From: Fen-1135 sp963705275
Lineage (GTDB): Bacteria; Desulfobacterota; Syntrophia; Syntrophales; UBA2185
Assembly (NCBI GenBank): GCA_963705275.1
Contig: OY970063.1
Coordinates: 1,116,001 to 1,180,000 of the forward strand
Length of the DNA stretch: 64,000 bases
Direction of reading: 5' to 3'
A model generated the notes under the pieces. It did no database searches and was not told where the DNA came from. It was given only the letters and a program-made list of their open reading frames with translations. This document shows positions 36,152 to 44,902 of the stretch, piece by piece. The translations under genes were made by a program, and so were the position numbers. The first letter of the stretch is position 1. Each line of letters starts with the position of its first letter.

Positions 36152-36634
36152 CTATTTCTTCGCCACAACGCAGATATCCGCTACCTCAAATTCCCGTGTG
36201 CCGCCCGGCGTCTTGACGCTGACTTCATCACCGGCGCTTTTCCCGATCAGCGCCTTTCCTATAGGTGAGGTCACGGAAATCTTATTCTCTTTGAGATCAG
36301 ACTCGAAGGGACCTACGAGCTGATAAGTTATGCGGCTCCCCGTATTCGCATCCTCCAGAGTGACAATCGATCCAAAAACGATCTTGTCTGCCGTCAAGCC
36401 ATCGAGGCTTACAACGTACGACGAGGAAAGATTATTTTCGAGCTCTGCAATCCTGCCCTGCAGAAAAGACTGCCTTTCCTTGGCCGCGGCAAATTCCGCA
36501 TTCTCCGTTATATCGCCGTGGGCCCTTGCAACTTCGATGTCCCGGATATTTTCGGGCAGTGAGACTGTCTTTATATATTCCAGCTCCTTCTTCAATTTTT
36601 CATATCCGGCTTTTGTAATAGGTATTTTTGCCAT
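36152..36634 (-). CDS. greA: Transcription elongation factor GreA
   Basis: A 160-residue cleavage factor that rescues backtracked RNA polymerase. The N-terminal coiled coil (about 1-75) carries the GDITENAEF area with the acidic tip residues, and the C-terminal FKBP-like domain follows (SPIGKALIGKSAGDEVSVKT). GGGAGA precedes the ATG. A promoter is predicted at 36703-36731. Confidence 0.96.
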   Translation of the reverse strand: MAKIPITKAGYEKLKKELEYIKTVSLPENIRDIEVARAHGDITENAEFAAAKERQSFLQGRIAELENNLSSSYVVSLDGLTADKIVFGSIVTLEDANTGSRITYQLVGPFESDLKENKISVTSPIGKALIGKSAGDEVSVKTPGGTREFEVADICVVAKK

Positions 36635-36702
36635 ATATTCTCCCTGAGCCTGTGCGCCTGCATATACGCGCCACGATCATTAACCATAAAAACAGAAGTT
36701 GT

Positions 36703-36731
36703 CTTCTAATAGAGAAATAGACCGGTGTCAA
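36703..36731 (-). promoter_or_regulatory. Predicted promoter of greA
   Basis: Minus-strand TTGACA (36731-36726), 17-bp spacer, TAGAAG (36708-36703). The -35 is perfect and the -10 moderate. Confidence 0.45.
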
Positions 36732-36849
36732 GGAAGATTTACCATGCCGGAGCGGGGTCGCCGGGGGTCTTGCTATGTGCTTATAAGTATGCTAAAAAGA
36801 AAATTCTTTCAAATAACCAATTGAAATATACAGGCGAATAACATACCGC

Positions 36850-37845
36850 ATGATTGATAGCTATAACAGAGAGATTAATTATCTCAGAGTTTCCGTCACG
36901 GACAGATGCAACCTCCGCTGCAGCTATTGCATGCCCAAGGAAGGCATATCCCTCATAGGACATGACGATATCCTGAGGTACGAGGAAATATTGCGAATAG
37001 TCCGCATAGCCGCGGGCATAGGCATCAGCAAGGTCAGGATCACCGGGGGAGAGCCTCTGGTCAGGCGCGGCGTCTGCGATTTCATCGCCTCGCTTTCATC
37101 AACGGAAGGCCTCGATGACATCAGCCTCACAACAAACGGGATGCTCCTGGCGGCCTTCGCTGAGAAACTTTTTGCCGCGGGCGTGAAAAGAATCAACATC
37201 AGTCTTGATTCCCTCAATACCGAAAAATACGCCCAGATTACCAGGGGCGGAAACCTCAGCGTCGTGCTGGCAGGAATCGATGCGGTTCAGAGGATCGGTT
37301 TCTCGCCTATCAAAATCAATATCGTGGCAATAAAGGGGTTCAACGAAGATGAGATAATGGACTTTGCCGAACTCAGCCTCCGCAAACCTTACCAAGTCCG
37401 GTTCATCGAGCTCATGGATGTGGGCCACCCTGCCCTCGATCCCGGCAGCCGCTATCTTTCCAATAAAATCGTCAGGGAGATAATCGGCAGGCAATACCTT
37501 CTCGAACGCGCCAACGGCATGAGGACCAAGATGGACGGCCCCGCAGAGATCTACAGGATCGCGGGCGGCGCCGGAGAGATCGGTTTTATAAGCCCTTTGA
37601 GCCAGCAATTCTGTGATTCTTGCAACCGCTTGAGGCTCACTGCGAACGGCCACCTCCGCGCGTGCCTGCTCTCAGACGAAGATGTCAACCTGAGGGACCC
37701 GCTGCGCAGCGGCTGCAGCGATGCGGAGCTGGCGGAGCTCATCAAGAAGGCCATTGCAAAGAAACCCATTCAACACGCCCTTGCCTGTGATGAAGAACAT
37801 CATATAAAGAAATGCATGAAAGACATGTCTTCCATAGGCGGTTGA
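36850..37845 (+). CDS. moaA: GTP 3',8-cyclase MoaA
   Basis: A 331-residue radical-SAM enzyme that starts molybdopterin synthesis from GTP. The N-terminal cluster is CNLRCSYC (CX3CX2C, about 18-25), and the C-terminal cluster cysteines are in QQFCDSCNRLRLTANGHLRACL. The usual C-terminal GG is present (SSIGG). No clear ribosome site is seen before the ATG; a very short leader is possible. Other molybdopterin genes are not nearby. Confidence 0.95.
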   Translation: MIDSYNREINYLRVSVTDRCNLRCSYCMPKEGISLIGHDDILRYEEILRIVRIAAGIGISKVRITGGEPLVRRGVCDFIASLSSTEGLDDISLTTNGMLLAAFAEKLFAAGVKRINISLDSLNTEKYAQITRGGNLSVVLAGIDAVQRIGFSPIKINIVAIKGFNEDEIMDFAELSLRKPYQVRFIELMDVGHPALDPGSRYLSNKIVREIIGRQYLLERANGMRTKMDGPAEIYRIAGGAGEIGFISPLSQQFCDSCNRLRLTANGHLRACLLSDEDVNLRDPLRSGCSDAELAELIKKAIAKKPIQHALACDEEHHIKKCMKDMSSIGG

Positions 37846-37890
37846 CGTATCGCAGGCGCGAGCAGGGAAGGATGAAGCTGCCTCCTGTCC

Positions 37891-38142
37891 TTATCGCTTC
37901 TCCCACTCCATATCCCCGTCGTCGTAAGTTTGCGCCAGGATCTCCCTGACCTTCGGGAGATAGCTTGCGGGAACCAGGATATCCACTTTACCGAGACCAT
38001 CGATCGTAATCGCGTAGATGGCTCCTACTGCTTCGTATTTCAATTTAGCAGGAATGCCTTCCGTCTCGAGCCTTCCCAAGACTATATTGGCATTGGTCAT
38101 GCCCGACGCCGTACAGGCCACTTCCCATTTTTCCTCATCCAT
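37891..38142 (-). CDS. DUF2007-type small protein
   Basis: An 83-residue protein with the pattern of DUF2007 (putative signal-transducing, PII-like fold): WEVACTASGMTNANIVLGRLETEGIPAKL followed by VDILVPASYLPKVREIL. Such proteins are short alpha/beta domains that often sit next to other small acidic proteins. AAGGAG lies eight bases before the ATG. Convergent with moaA. Function unknown. Confidence 0.75.
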   Translation of the reverse strand: MDEEKWEVACTASGMTNANIVLGRLETEGIPAKLKYEAVGAIYAITIDGLGKVDILVPASYLPKVREILAQTYDDGDMEWEKR

Positions 38143-38562
38143 AACACCGCTCCTTTTTTTCAGACAGCAGGGGGATACAAAATATTCCTCACGTTCGTTC
38201 AGAATGACAAGAGAATGACTCTGCCACGCATACTTTTGTCCCCGTAATGACAGCGTTCCGCGATTCTCAGGCCTTTATATAGCTAACACATTGTTATAAT
38301 TAGAAAAATACCAATCGGCACAACCTTCACCTATCTTATACCATATCCGCCCCCGGCAAAAAAGCATCATTTCGAGACTTAGAAGTGTCAATACTATATA
38401 TTGTGGCAATAAGAATTTTAGATACATTTAGTTGTATTTTTGCTTTACAAGGGCTGTTTCTTCTGCTAGTATTCCCTAAATTCAATGTGAATTGGCTGCA
38501 TTAACGCCATTGAGTAAACGGGCAGGAGCGTTCTCGCTGTATCTTTAACTGGAAAGAATAAT
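38143..38562. other. Intergenic region upstream of smc
   Basis: About 420 bases without a gene. It contains the smc promoter at 38444-38472 and part of a dispersed repeat (TTCAGAATGACAAGAGAATG near 38199). Confidence 0.5.
38444..38472 (+). promoter_or_regulatory. Predicted promoter of smc
   Basis: TTTACA (38444-38449), 17-bp spacer, TAGTAT (38467-38472), about 90 bp before the ATG. Confidence 0.5.
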
Positions 38563-41500
38563 ATGAGGCTTAAGAGACTTGAGATAGCCGGCTTTAAATC
38601 CTTCCGGGATAAGATCGTCCTCGATTTTTCGAAAGGGATCTCAGCGGTCGTCGGCCCTAACGGGTGCGGCAAGAGCAATATCGTAGATGCCATCCGCTGG
38701 GCAATGGGTGAACAGAGGATCAAGACACTGCGCGGGAAAAAGATGGATGACGTCATTTTCCACGGCGCGGAAAACGCGGCCCCCATTGGCATGGCCGAAG
38801 TGTCCATGATCCTGGACAGCAACGGGCGTCAATTCCCCGGAGATTATGCGGAATGCAGTGAGGTCATGATTTCGCGGCGGCTTTTCAGGGACGGCGAAAG
38901 CGAATACACCCTCAACAAGGTGCCGTGCCGGCTCATCGATGTTAGAGATTTCCTCATGGGCACAGGGCTCGGCGTGAGGACTTATTCCCTCGTGGAGCAG
39001 AACAGCGTTGCCAGTCTCGTTGAAGCAAAACCCGAAGATAGAAGACAGTTCATCGAAGACGCCGCGGGCATATCGAAATATAAGGTCAGAAAAGAATCGG
39101 CCATGCGGAAGATGGAGGCAACGAAGCAGAACATCCTCCGCTTAAACGATATCATCAGGGAAGTGAAGTCTCAGCTCAATGCGGTTTCGCGACAGGCCAA
39201 AAGGGCAGAGCAATACAAGGCCCTGAAGAAGGAAGTGAAAGAGGCGGAACTGATCCTTGCCCTCCACACATACACGGAGTTATCCGGACAGAAGGGAATT
39301 CTGGGAAAAACGCGCGACTCCCTGAACGAGAGGGATCTGGCGTTAACGACCAAGCTGAAAGAGCTCGAAGCCTCAATCGAAGGCTTGAAGGCGGAAGTCC
39401 TGCAAAACGAGGCCTCCCTTTCAGAACACCAGGAAAGACTCTACGACCTCAGAAATTCGATCAATATAAAGGAACAGCGGATCGAACATTTCAAGGGCAA
39501 GATAAAAGACATCGCCTCGCAGAAGCAGAAAAACGCAGCCGAACTGGAGCTGCTCCGCGCGAGAGTGCAGAGCCTGGCCGACGAAGTAGAAACCCTCACC
39601 GCGATGGCGGAAAAATCCGGAGTGGAGATCGAGAACGTAAGAAACAATGTCCTCCAAAACCAGGCTAACCTTGAAGGACTCAAGACGGAGGCAAAATCTC
39701 TTCAGGCGGAGCTTGAGGAGAAGAAAATCGAGTTTTTTGAAATAGCGACGGAGAAGGCGAAAGCGAAGAATAACCTCGCCGGTCTTGGGAAGGGCATCGA
39801 GGATATCAGAAAGAGAAAAGAGAGGGATGTCAGAGAGGCAAATGAAAACAGGGAAAGGCTTGCGGAGGCCCGAGGGAATCTAGATTCCCTGATTGCGGCC
39901 TTACGGCAGGATGAGGAGGCGCTGGAGCATCTCACGGAAAGCGCCGGCATGACCTCCGATGAACTTGAACGGGCGAAAAATGATCTGCAGCAGATCGACG
40001 ACCATATCTCGGAAATGAAGGATGAAGCGGGAATGAAATCGTCGCGCCTCTCCTCGCTGAGAGAGCTTCAGGAGAGCTACGCCTGGTGCTCTGACGGTAC
40101 GAAGTCGATAATGCAGGCGAAAAAGGTGGCCAGCCCCGAAATGCTGCCCGGCGAGACCTGCCTGGGGCTTGTCGCGGACGTTCTGGATGTGCCCCGTGAA
40201 TACGAAACAGCGGTCGAGTCTGTCCTGGGAGAAAAGCTCCAGTACATGGTGGTCAGAAGTCAGAGAGACGGCATGTTGGCCATCGACTACCTGAAAAGCT
40301 CGTCTTCAGGGAGGGGAACCTTCGTCCCCCTCGAAGTAAGAAATCAAGATTTCGGCTCCGTGGCGGAGTACCTCAAGGATGCGGTGAGGCTCCTCGACGT
40401 AGTCAATGTTCATCAGGGCTTCGAGAAGATTGCCGATTATCTGCTGGGCGATGTCCTCCTGATACCGAACCTCAGTAACGGCGTTTCCCTCTGGGAGCGA
40501 AACGGTTTCAGAGGCACCTTCGTCACATCGGAAGGGGACATCATAAACCCGCAGGGAGTTCTGACGGGGGGAAGCAAGACGAACGGCGACAAGAGCCTGC
40601 TTAAGACCAAGCGGGAGATCGCGGAACTGGAACAAGAGGTGGACGAGTTAAATGTATCTCTTGTAGAGGACGCTGAAAAGAAAAAGGAGGCCGCATCTCT
40701 CATCCTGCAATGGGAAGAAGAACTGCTTGGGCTGAAATCGGAAATACGAGACCTTGAGCTCCAGGTCAACGGCAGGCAGAAAGACGTCGAGAGATTTGAG
40801 GCCGAGATAAGAGGGATCGAGCAGAGAATAAAGGTGCTCGATTTCAATTGTGACAATCATCAGGCGGAAGAGGCGGCCGCGCTGGAAGAATACGCCGCCA
40901 CAGAGAAGCTCATCGTTTCATCCGAGGCCCAGGAGGGTGCAATCAACACCGCCATGTCCGACCTCCAGGAAAGGCTGGATACGCTGAAGACAAACATGGA
41001 AGAGCGGGAGGAATACCTCACCGGAGAAAAGATTCAACTGGCGTCCCTCGAAGAAAAGAGAAACGCCGATCTCAAAACCATCGAGAGGCTGGAGGCCGAC
41101 AGGGCGGACACGGCCCGTGAAATCGACGTCAGGATCACGGAGATCGGGCAGAGTGACCGCGAGACTGAGGACGTTACGAATCAGATAGCGCTCGAACAGG
41201 ATCTCCTCGGAGGCCTGTACACGGATCATGAGAGCGTCGAAGGCGCCCTCTCGGAAATGAGGCTATCACAGCAGGAACGGGAAACCCACTTGAGGAACCG
41301 GGAAGCAGACCTCAGGGAAGTCAAGAAAGCCCACGACCAGGTCGTAAAGGAAACTAATGAACTCGAAATAGCGTACCGCGAGCTGACATACCAGGCAGAC
41401 GGCCTGCGCCAGGGCATTCAGGAGAAATACTACGTCGATCTCGAAACTCTCGTCCCCGAGTTTCAGCGCCTCGATGAGACGGTTCTTGAGGAACTTACCG

Positions 41501-42129
41501 CCAAGCTGAGTAAAGACAGGCAGTTTGTGGAAAACTTCGGCGAAGTTAATCTGCTGGCGCTCAGCGAGTTTGAAGAGCTGAAGGGGCGCTACGAATTTCT
41601 TACAACCCAGGTTGGTGATCTCAACGCATCCCTCAATTCACTCCAGGCGACCATTACGAAAATAAATGTCGAATCCCGAAAACGTTTCGCAGAGACCTTT
41701 GAAGCGGTAAACGAGTGTTTCAAAGAAGTGTTTGCGAGGATCTTCCCGGGCGGCAAAGGTGAACTGCGGCTGACGGATGCCGAAGACATACTGGAGACGG
41801 GTGTGGACATCGATATCATCATTCCCGGAAAACGCGCGCAGAGTGTCAGCCTGCTCTCCGGCGGGGAAAAGTCGCTCGCCGCCATAGCCCTGATTTTCGC
41901 CATCCTCATGTACCGGCCTGTTCCCTTCCTGGTTTTAGATGAAGTGGACGCCGCCCTTGACGATGCGAATATAAACCTGTTTAACAACCTCGTTAAAGAC
42001 ATCTCGTCAAATTCCCAGATTATCATGGTCACCCACAACAAGAAGACCATGGAGGTTGCGGAATATCTGTTCGGCGTCACCATGCAGAAGCAGGGCATAT
42101 CCGCCATGGTCTCCGTGGCCTTAAACTAA
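38563..42129 (+). CDS. smc: Chromosome segregation protein SMC
   Basis: A 1188-residue SMC ATPase. The N-terminal head has Walker A GPNGCGKSN (about 32-40). Two long coiled-coil arms (about 165-500 and 680-1010) surround the hinge (about 515-650, with GLVADVLDVPREYETAVESV and GSKT). The C-terminal head has the signature LLSGGEKSLAA and Walker B FLVLDEVDAALDD. Full length. The last 16 codons and 40 bp after the stop are duplicated at 43001-43091 behind an inserted nucleotidyltransferase/HEPN pair. Confidence 0.97.
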   Translation: MRLKRLEIAGFKSFRDKIVLDFSKGISAVVGPNGCGKSNIVDAIRWAMGEQRIKTLRGKKMDDVIFHGAENAAPIGMAEVSMILDSNGRQFPGDYAECSEVMISRRLFRDGESEYTLNKVPCRLIDVRDFLMGTGLGVRTYSLVEQNSVASLVEAKPEDRRQFIEDAAGISKYKVRKESAMRKMEATKQNILRLNDIIREVKSQLNAVSRQAKRAEQYKALKKEVKEAELILALHTYTELSGQKGILGKTRDSLNERDLALTTKLKELEASIEGLKAEVLQNEASLSEHQERLYDLRNSINIKEQRIEHFKGKIKDIASQKQKNAAELELLRARVQSLADEVETLTAMAEKSGVEIENVRNNVLQNQANLEGLKTEAKSLQAELEEKKIEFFEIATEKAKAKNNLAGLGKGIEDIRKRKERDVREANENRERLAEARGNLDSLIAALRQDEEALEHLTESAGMTSDELERAKNDLQQIDDHISEMKDEAGMKSSRLSSLRELQESYAWCSDGTKSIMQAKKVASPEMLPGETCLGLVADVLDVPREYETAVESVLGEKLQYMVVRSQRDGMLAIDYLKSSSSGRGTFVPLEVRNQDFGSVAEYLKDAVRLLDVVNVHQGFEKIADYLLGDVLLIPNLSNGVSLWERNGFRGTFVTSEGDIINPQGVLTGGSKTNGDKSLLKTKREIAELEQEVDELNVSLVEDAEKKKEAASLILQWEEELLGLKSEIRDLELQVNGRQKDVERFEAEIRGIEQRIKVLDFNCDNHQAEEAAALEEYAATEKLIVSSEAQEGAINTAMSDLQERLDTLKTNMEEREEYLTGEKIQLASLEEKRNADLKTIERLEADRADTAREIDVRITEIGQSDRETEDVTNQIALEQDLLGGLYTDHESVEGALSEMRLSQQERETHLRNREADLREVKKAHDQVVKETNELEIAYRELTYQADGLRQGIQEKYYVDLETLVPEFQRLDETVLEELTAKLSKDRQFVENFGEVNLLALSEFEELKGRYEFLTTQVGDLNASLNSLQATITKINVESRKRFAETFEAVNECFKEVFARIFPGGKGELRLTDAEDILETGVDIDIIIPGKRAQSVSLLSGGEKSLAAIALIFAILMYRPVPFLVLDEVDAALDDANINLFNNLVKDISSNSQIIMVTHNKKTMEVAEYLFGVTMQKQGISAMVSVALN

Positions 42130-42164
42130 ACCCCGCGTCCGGCATTCCATCCTTTACATCTCCG
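42074..42164 (+). repeat. 91-bp direct repeat, copy 1 (smc 3' end)
   Basis: Begins GCGTCACCATGCAGAAGCAG and runs through the smc stop codon to TTTACATCTCCG. It differs from copy 2 by one base (C/T in GGGCATATCC/GGGTATATCC). Confidence 0.95.
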
Positions 42165-42216
42165 CTGTGCAGACATTGCCGGTTCTTGCCGTGCGCTCCC
42201 ATGTCGGCAATCTTCC

Positions 42217-42243
42217 TTGACAAATAGCCCTGATGTCTATAAT
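42217..42243 (+). promoter_or_regulatory. Promoter of the nucleotidyltransferase/HEPN pair
   Basis: Perfect hexamers TTGACA (42217-42222) and TATAAT (42238-42243), but only 15 bp apart. It lies inside the inserted segment, so the pair carries its own promoter. Confidence 0.6.
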
Positions 42244-42267
42244 CTCTGGTCTGGAGCGGCGGTCATT

Positions 42268-42627
42268 ATGAGCAGGAAACTGAATAAGGCAATAGGGGAA
42301 TACACGAAGCTGCTGAGGAAGCAGTATGGACCGGTCATCTTGAAGGCTGTATTGTTCGGGTCTGCGGCGCGCGGAGAAATCGACGCTGATTCCGACGTCG
42401 ATATTCTTGTCGTCATCTCGGACGGATACGCGAAACTGAAAGATGCGATAGGCATGTCTGCCTATGAAGTTGCATTGAAGAATAACCTGGTTTTCTCGCC
42501 GATTGTGATGGATGAGAGCACGTATGAATGGTACAGAATTAATAAAGACCCCTTTTACAAGAACATCCGCAGGGATGGAATAGAGATTTGGAAGAGAAAA
42601 CGAGAGAGCTTGTTAAAGTCCGCTTAG
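42268..42627 (+). CDS. Minimal nucleotidyltransferase (MNT-type, antitoxin-like)
   Basis: A 119-residue nucleotidyltransferase with the GS-x10-DxD signature (FGSAARGEIDADSDVDILV, about 31-49). In MNT/HEPN systems this protein AMPylates and silences the HEPN partner. I chose the ATG at 42268 (MSRKLNKAIGEY) over an in-frame ATG at 42217 because the latter lies within the -35 box. The HEPN gene overlaps its 3' end by 40 bp. The pair lies between two copies of the smc 3' end. Confidence 0.8.
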   Translation: MSRKLNKAIGEYTKLLRKQYGPVILKAVLFGSAARGEIDADSDVDILVVISDGYAKLKDAIGMSAYEVALKNNLVFSPIVMDESTYEWYRINKDPFYKNIRRDGIEIWKRKRESLLKSA

Positions 42628-42992
42628 AAAAGGCGGAAGAGGACATGGACACAGCCGAAGAGCTGTTGTCGCTTAAACGATACCGGGCGGCAGTTAATAG
42701 ATCTTATTATGCGCTCTTCAGCATCACAACTGCCGTGCTCCTCACCAAAAGGCTTGAGCGTTCAAAGCATGCGGGAATCGAAGCAGCATTCAACCAGCAT
42801 TTCATCAAGACAAAAATTTTCGAAATAGAATATGGGAAGATATTCGACTACGTAAGAAAAAAACGTGAAGAGAGTGATTATACGGCAAGAGCCATGGTAG
42901 ATAAGAAAACAGCAGAGACTATCGTGAAAGATTCAAAGAAGTTTATGAGAAAGATGAAAGAATACATCAAACTTGCCACTGACGGCTCATAG
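42588..42992 (+). CDS. HEPN-domain protein
   Basis: A 134-residue all-helical HEPN-domain protein (Pfam HEPN type). The core helix RYRAAVNRSYYALFSITTAVL (about 31-51) and the SKHAGIEAAFNQHFI segment are typical of nucleotidyltransferase partners. The canonical RNase motif R-x4-6-H is not obvious, so RNase activity is uncertain. The start is probably TTG at 42588, 40 bp inside the upstream gene; later starts are possible. The tail is Lys-rich. Confidence 0.75.
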   Translation: MEEKTRELVKVRLEKAEEDMDTAEELLSLKRYRAAVNRSYYALFSITTAVLLTKRLERSKHAGIEAAFNQHFIKTKIFEIEYGKIFDYVRKKREESDYTARAMVDKKTAETIVKDSKKFMRKMKEYIKLATDGS

Positions 42993-43000
42993 CAAAGACC

Positions 43001-43091
43001 GCGTCACCATGCAGAAGCAGGGTATATCCGCCATGGTCTCCGTGGCCTTAAACTAAACCCCGCGTCCGGCATTCCATCCTTTACATCTCCG
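43001..43091 (+). repeat. 91-bp direct repeat, copy 2
   Basis: Second copy of the smc 3' end, carrying the last smc codons and stop but no frame from smc. It ends 88 bp before ftsY. Confidence 0.95.
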
Positions 43092-43179
43092 GATAAAAAT
43101 TGTTATAAATTGGCTGTGTCCTTTCTTCTCGCCTCCTTGAACAAGGGGGGAAATCAGAATTTCAGAAACGGATGGATAA

Positions 43180-44124
43180 ATGGGAAGCGATACCGAAAGC
43201 AAAGGTTTTTTCGAGAGGCTGAAGGCAGGGCTTGCCCGGACAAGAAACGCCTTCGTTAAGAATATCGATGAAATCTTTATGGGAGAAAGGGTCATCGACC
43301 AGAAGCTCTTTGAAGAGCTCGAAGAAACCCTGATCATGGCCGATGTGGGCCCTTCTTTTACATATGAACTCATCGAAAAAATGAAGGAGCAGGCCAGGAG
43401 AACCGAGCTCGGAGACGCAGAAGTCTTGAGAAAAGTACTGCGCGATACGATCGCAGATACCCTGAAAAAAAATGAGGCGCCCCTTCGCATTCCGAAGAAT
43501 GAACTTTTTACAATCATGGTGGTGGGCGTCAACGGCACAGGCAAGACCACGACAATCGGAAAGCTGGCAAACACTCTGAAGCAGGACGGGACGTCCGTGA
43601 TGCTTGTCGCTGCCGACACCTTCAGGGCCGCCGCAATCGAGCAGCTTGAGATCTGGAGCCGGAGGGTGAATGCGCCGCTTATCAAGCAGAAGACCGGCGC
43701 CGATCCTTCCGCTGTTGTCTTTGATGCCATTGTCGCGGCCAGGGCCCGAAAAGCCGATGTCCTTATCATCGACACGGCAGGCAGGCTTCACACCAAGGTC
43801 AATCTGATGGAAGAGCTCAAGAAGATGAAGCGGATTATAGAAAGGGAGCTGCCCGGCGCCCCGCATGAGATCCTCCTTGTCCTTGATGCTACGACGGGCC
43901 AGAATGCCGTCGTCCAGGCAAAGATGTTCAACGATGAAATCGGCGTGACGGGCATTATATTAACCAAACTGGATGGAACGGCAAAGGGCGGCGTGATCAT
44001 AGGGATTGCCAGGGAGCTTAACATCCCCATCCGGTATATCGGTATCGGAGAGAGGCTCGACGACCTGAAAAGCTTCAACGGCGCGGAATTCGTGAACGCC
44101 CTCTTCGAACAGGACGCCCCGTAA
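43180..44124 (+). CDS. ftsY: Signal recognition particle receptor FtsY
   Basis: A 314-residue SRP GTPase. The N domain (about 1-100) is followed by the G domain with GVNGTGKTTT (about 115-124), DTFRAAAIEQL, DTAGR, and TKLDGTAKGG (about 265-274). The acidic A domain found in many FtsY proteins is missing, as is common outside the Gammaproteobacteria. No strong ribosome site is seen. In the ancestral order it probably lay directly behind smc. Confidence 0.95.
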   Translation: MGSDTESKGFFERLKAGLARTRNAFVKNIDEIFMGERVIDQKLFEELEETLIMADVGPSFTYELIEKMKEQARRTELGDAEVLRKVLRDTIADTLKKNEAPLRIPKNELFTIMVVGVNGTGKTTTIGKLANTLKQDGTSVMLVAADTFRAAAIEQLEIWSRRVNAPLIKQKTGADPSAVVFDAIVAARARKADVLIIDTAGRLHTKVNLMEELKKMKRIIERELPGAPHEILLVLDATTGQNAVVQAKMFNDEIGVTGIILTKLDGTAKGGVIIGIARELNIPIRYIGIGERLDDLKSFNGAEFVNALFEQDAP

Positions 44125-44133
44125 ACCATATTC

Positions 44134-44151
44134 GCAGGACTAAAGTCCTGC
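44134..44151. repeat. Short palindromic repeat (family B)
   Basis: GCAGGACTAAAGTCCTGC, an 8-bp inverted repeat, followed by ACTAC. The same unit recurs at 56088, 58242 and 58394. Downstream (44195-44220) is a degenerate relative of the AGACCTTCAGGTCT unit. Confidence 0.75.
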
Positions 44152-44257
44152 ACTACGAATTCATACTTATGGCATTTAGGGCGCTGATGCGGAATCCAGA
44201 CTCTTTAGGTCTGCGTAGTGCGCTTCACTGAAAGACTTAGACTAAGAAAGTTTCTAT

Positions 44258-44902
44258 ATGGGAAAAATATTCGCCATAGGAGACGTACACGGCTGCATCT
44301 CCCACCTTGACAGGCTGATGGGGCAGCTTGATATCGATGCCGGGAAAGATACTCTCGTCTTTGTCGGCGATTATATCGACCGCGGCCCCGATCCGAAAGG
44401 GGTCATCGACGCTATCCTCGATATCAGGAAAAACATCAGGAATGTCGTCTGCCTCCTGGGCAATCACGAAGATATGTTTCTCAACTACTGCCTCGACCGC
44501 AGAGACGAAGACCTATATATGTCCAACGGAGGCATGCGCACATTAGCGTCGTATGGCTTTTCACGGGAAGGCACGGAGGAATTGATCCTGCCGGAAAGCC
44601 ACAGGGAATTCTTCGCCAGCCTCCGGACATGCTATGAGACGGAAGATTATATATTCGTGCACGCCGGTCTGAGACCCGGCATCCCCCTCCGGCAGCAGGA
44701 CCGCGAGGACCTTCTGTGGATACGGTTCGAGTTTATAAACTCTCCATATGACTTCGGCAAGACCGTCATTTACGGGCATACGCCCATCTCCCTGAATAAG
44801 CCTCTCATCGACAAAAATAAGGTCGACATCGATACGGGCGCCGTCTACGGCGGCAAACTGACGTGCATCGAACTGCCGGAGATGAAAATATATCAGGTAT
44901 GA
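44258..44902 (+). CDS. PPP-family metallophosphatase
   Basis: A 214-residue calcineurin-like phosphatase, close to bacterial serine/threonine PPP phosphatases and ApaH-like enzymes. All metal-binding motifs are present: GDVHG (8-12), GDYIDRG (about 36-42), GNHE (about 68-71), a HAG (about 135), and YGHTP. The TGA stop overlaps the ATG of the next gene. The substrate, phosphoprotein or dinucleotide polyphosphate, cannot be told from the sequence. Confidence 0.88.
   Translation: MGKIFAIGDVHGCISHLDRLMGQLDIDAGKDTLVFVGDYIDRGPDPKGVIDAILDIRKNIRNVVCLLGNHEDMFLNYCLDRRDEDLYMSNGGMRTLASYGFSREGTEELILPESHREFFASLRTCYETEDYIFVHAGLRPGIPLRQQDREDLLWIRFEFINSPYDFGKTVIYGHTPISLNKPLIDKNKVDIDTGAVYGGKLTCIELPEMKIYQV

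Noticed and set aside
43053..43775. Open frame of 240 codons antisense to ftsY
   Set aside because: Shadow of ftsY; Ser/Phe-rich translation typical of an antisense frame.
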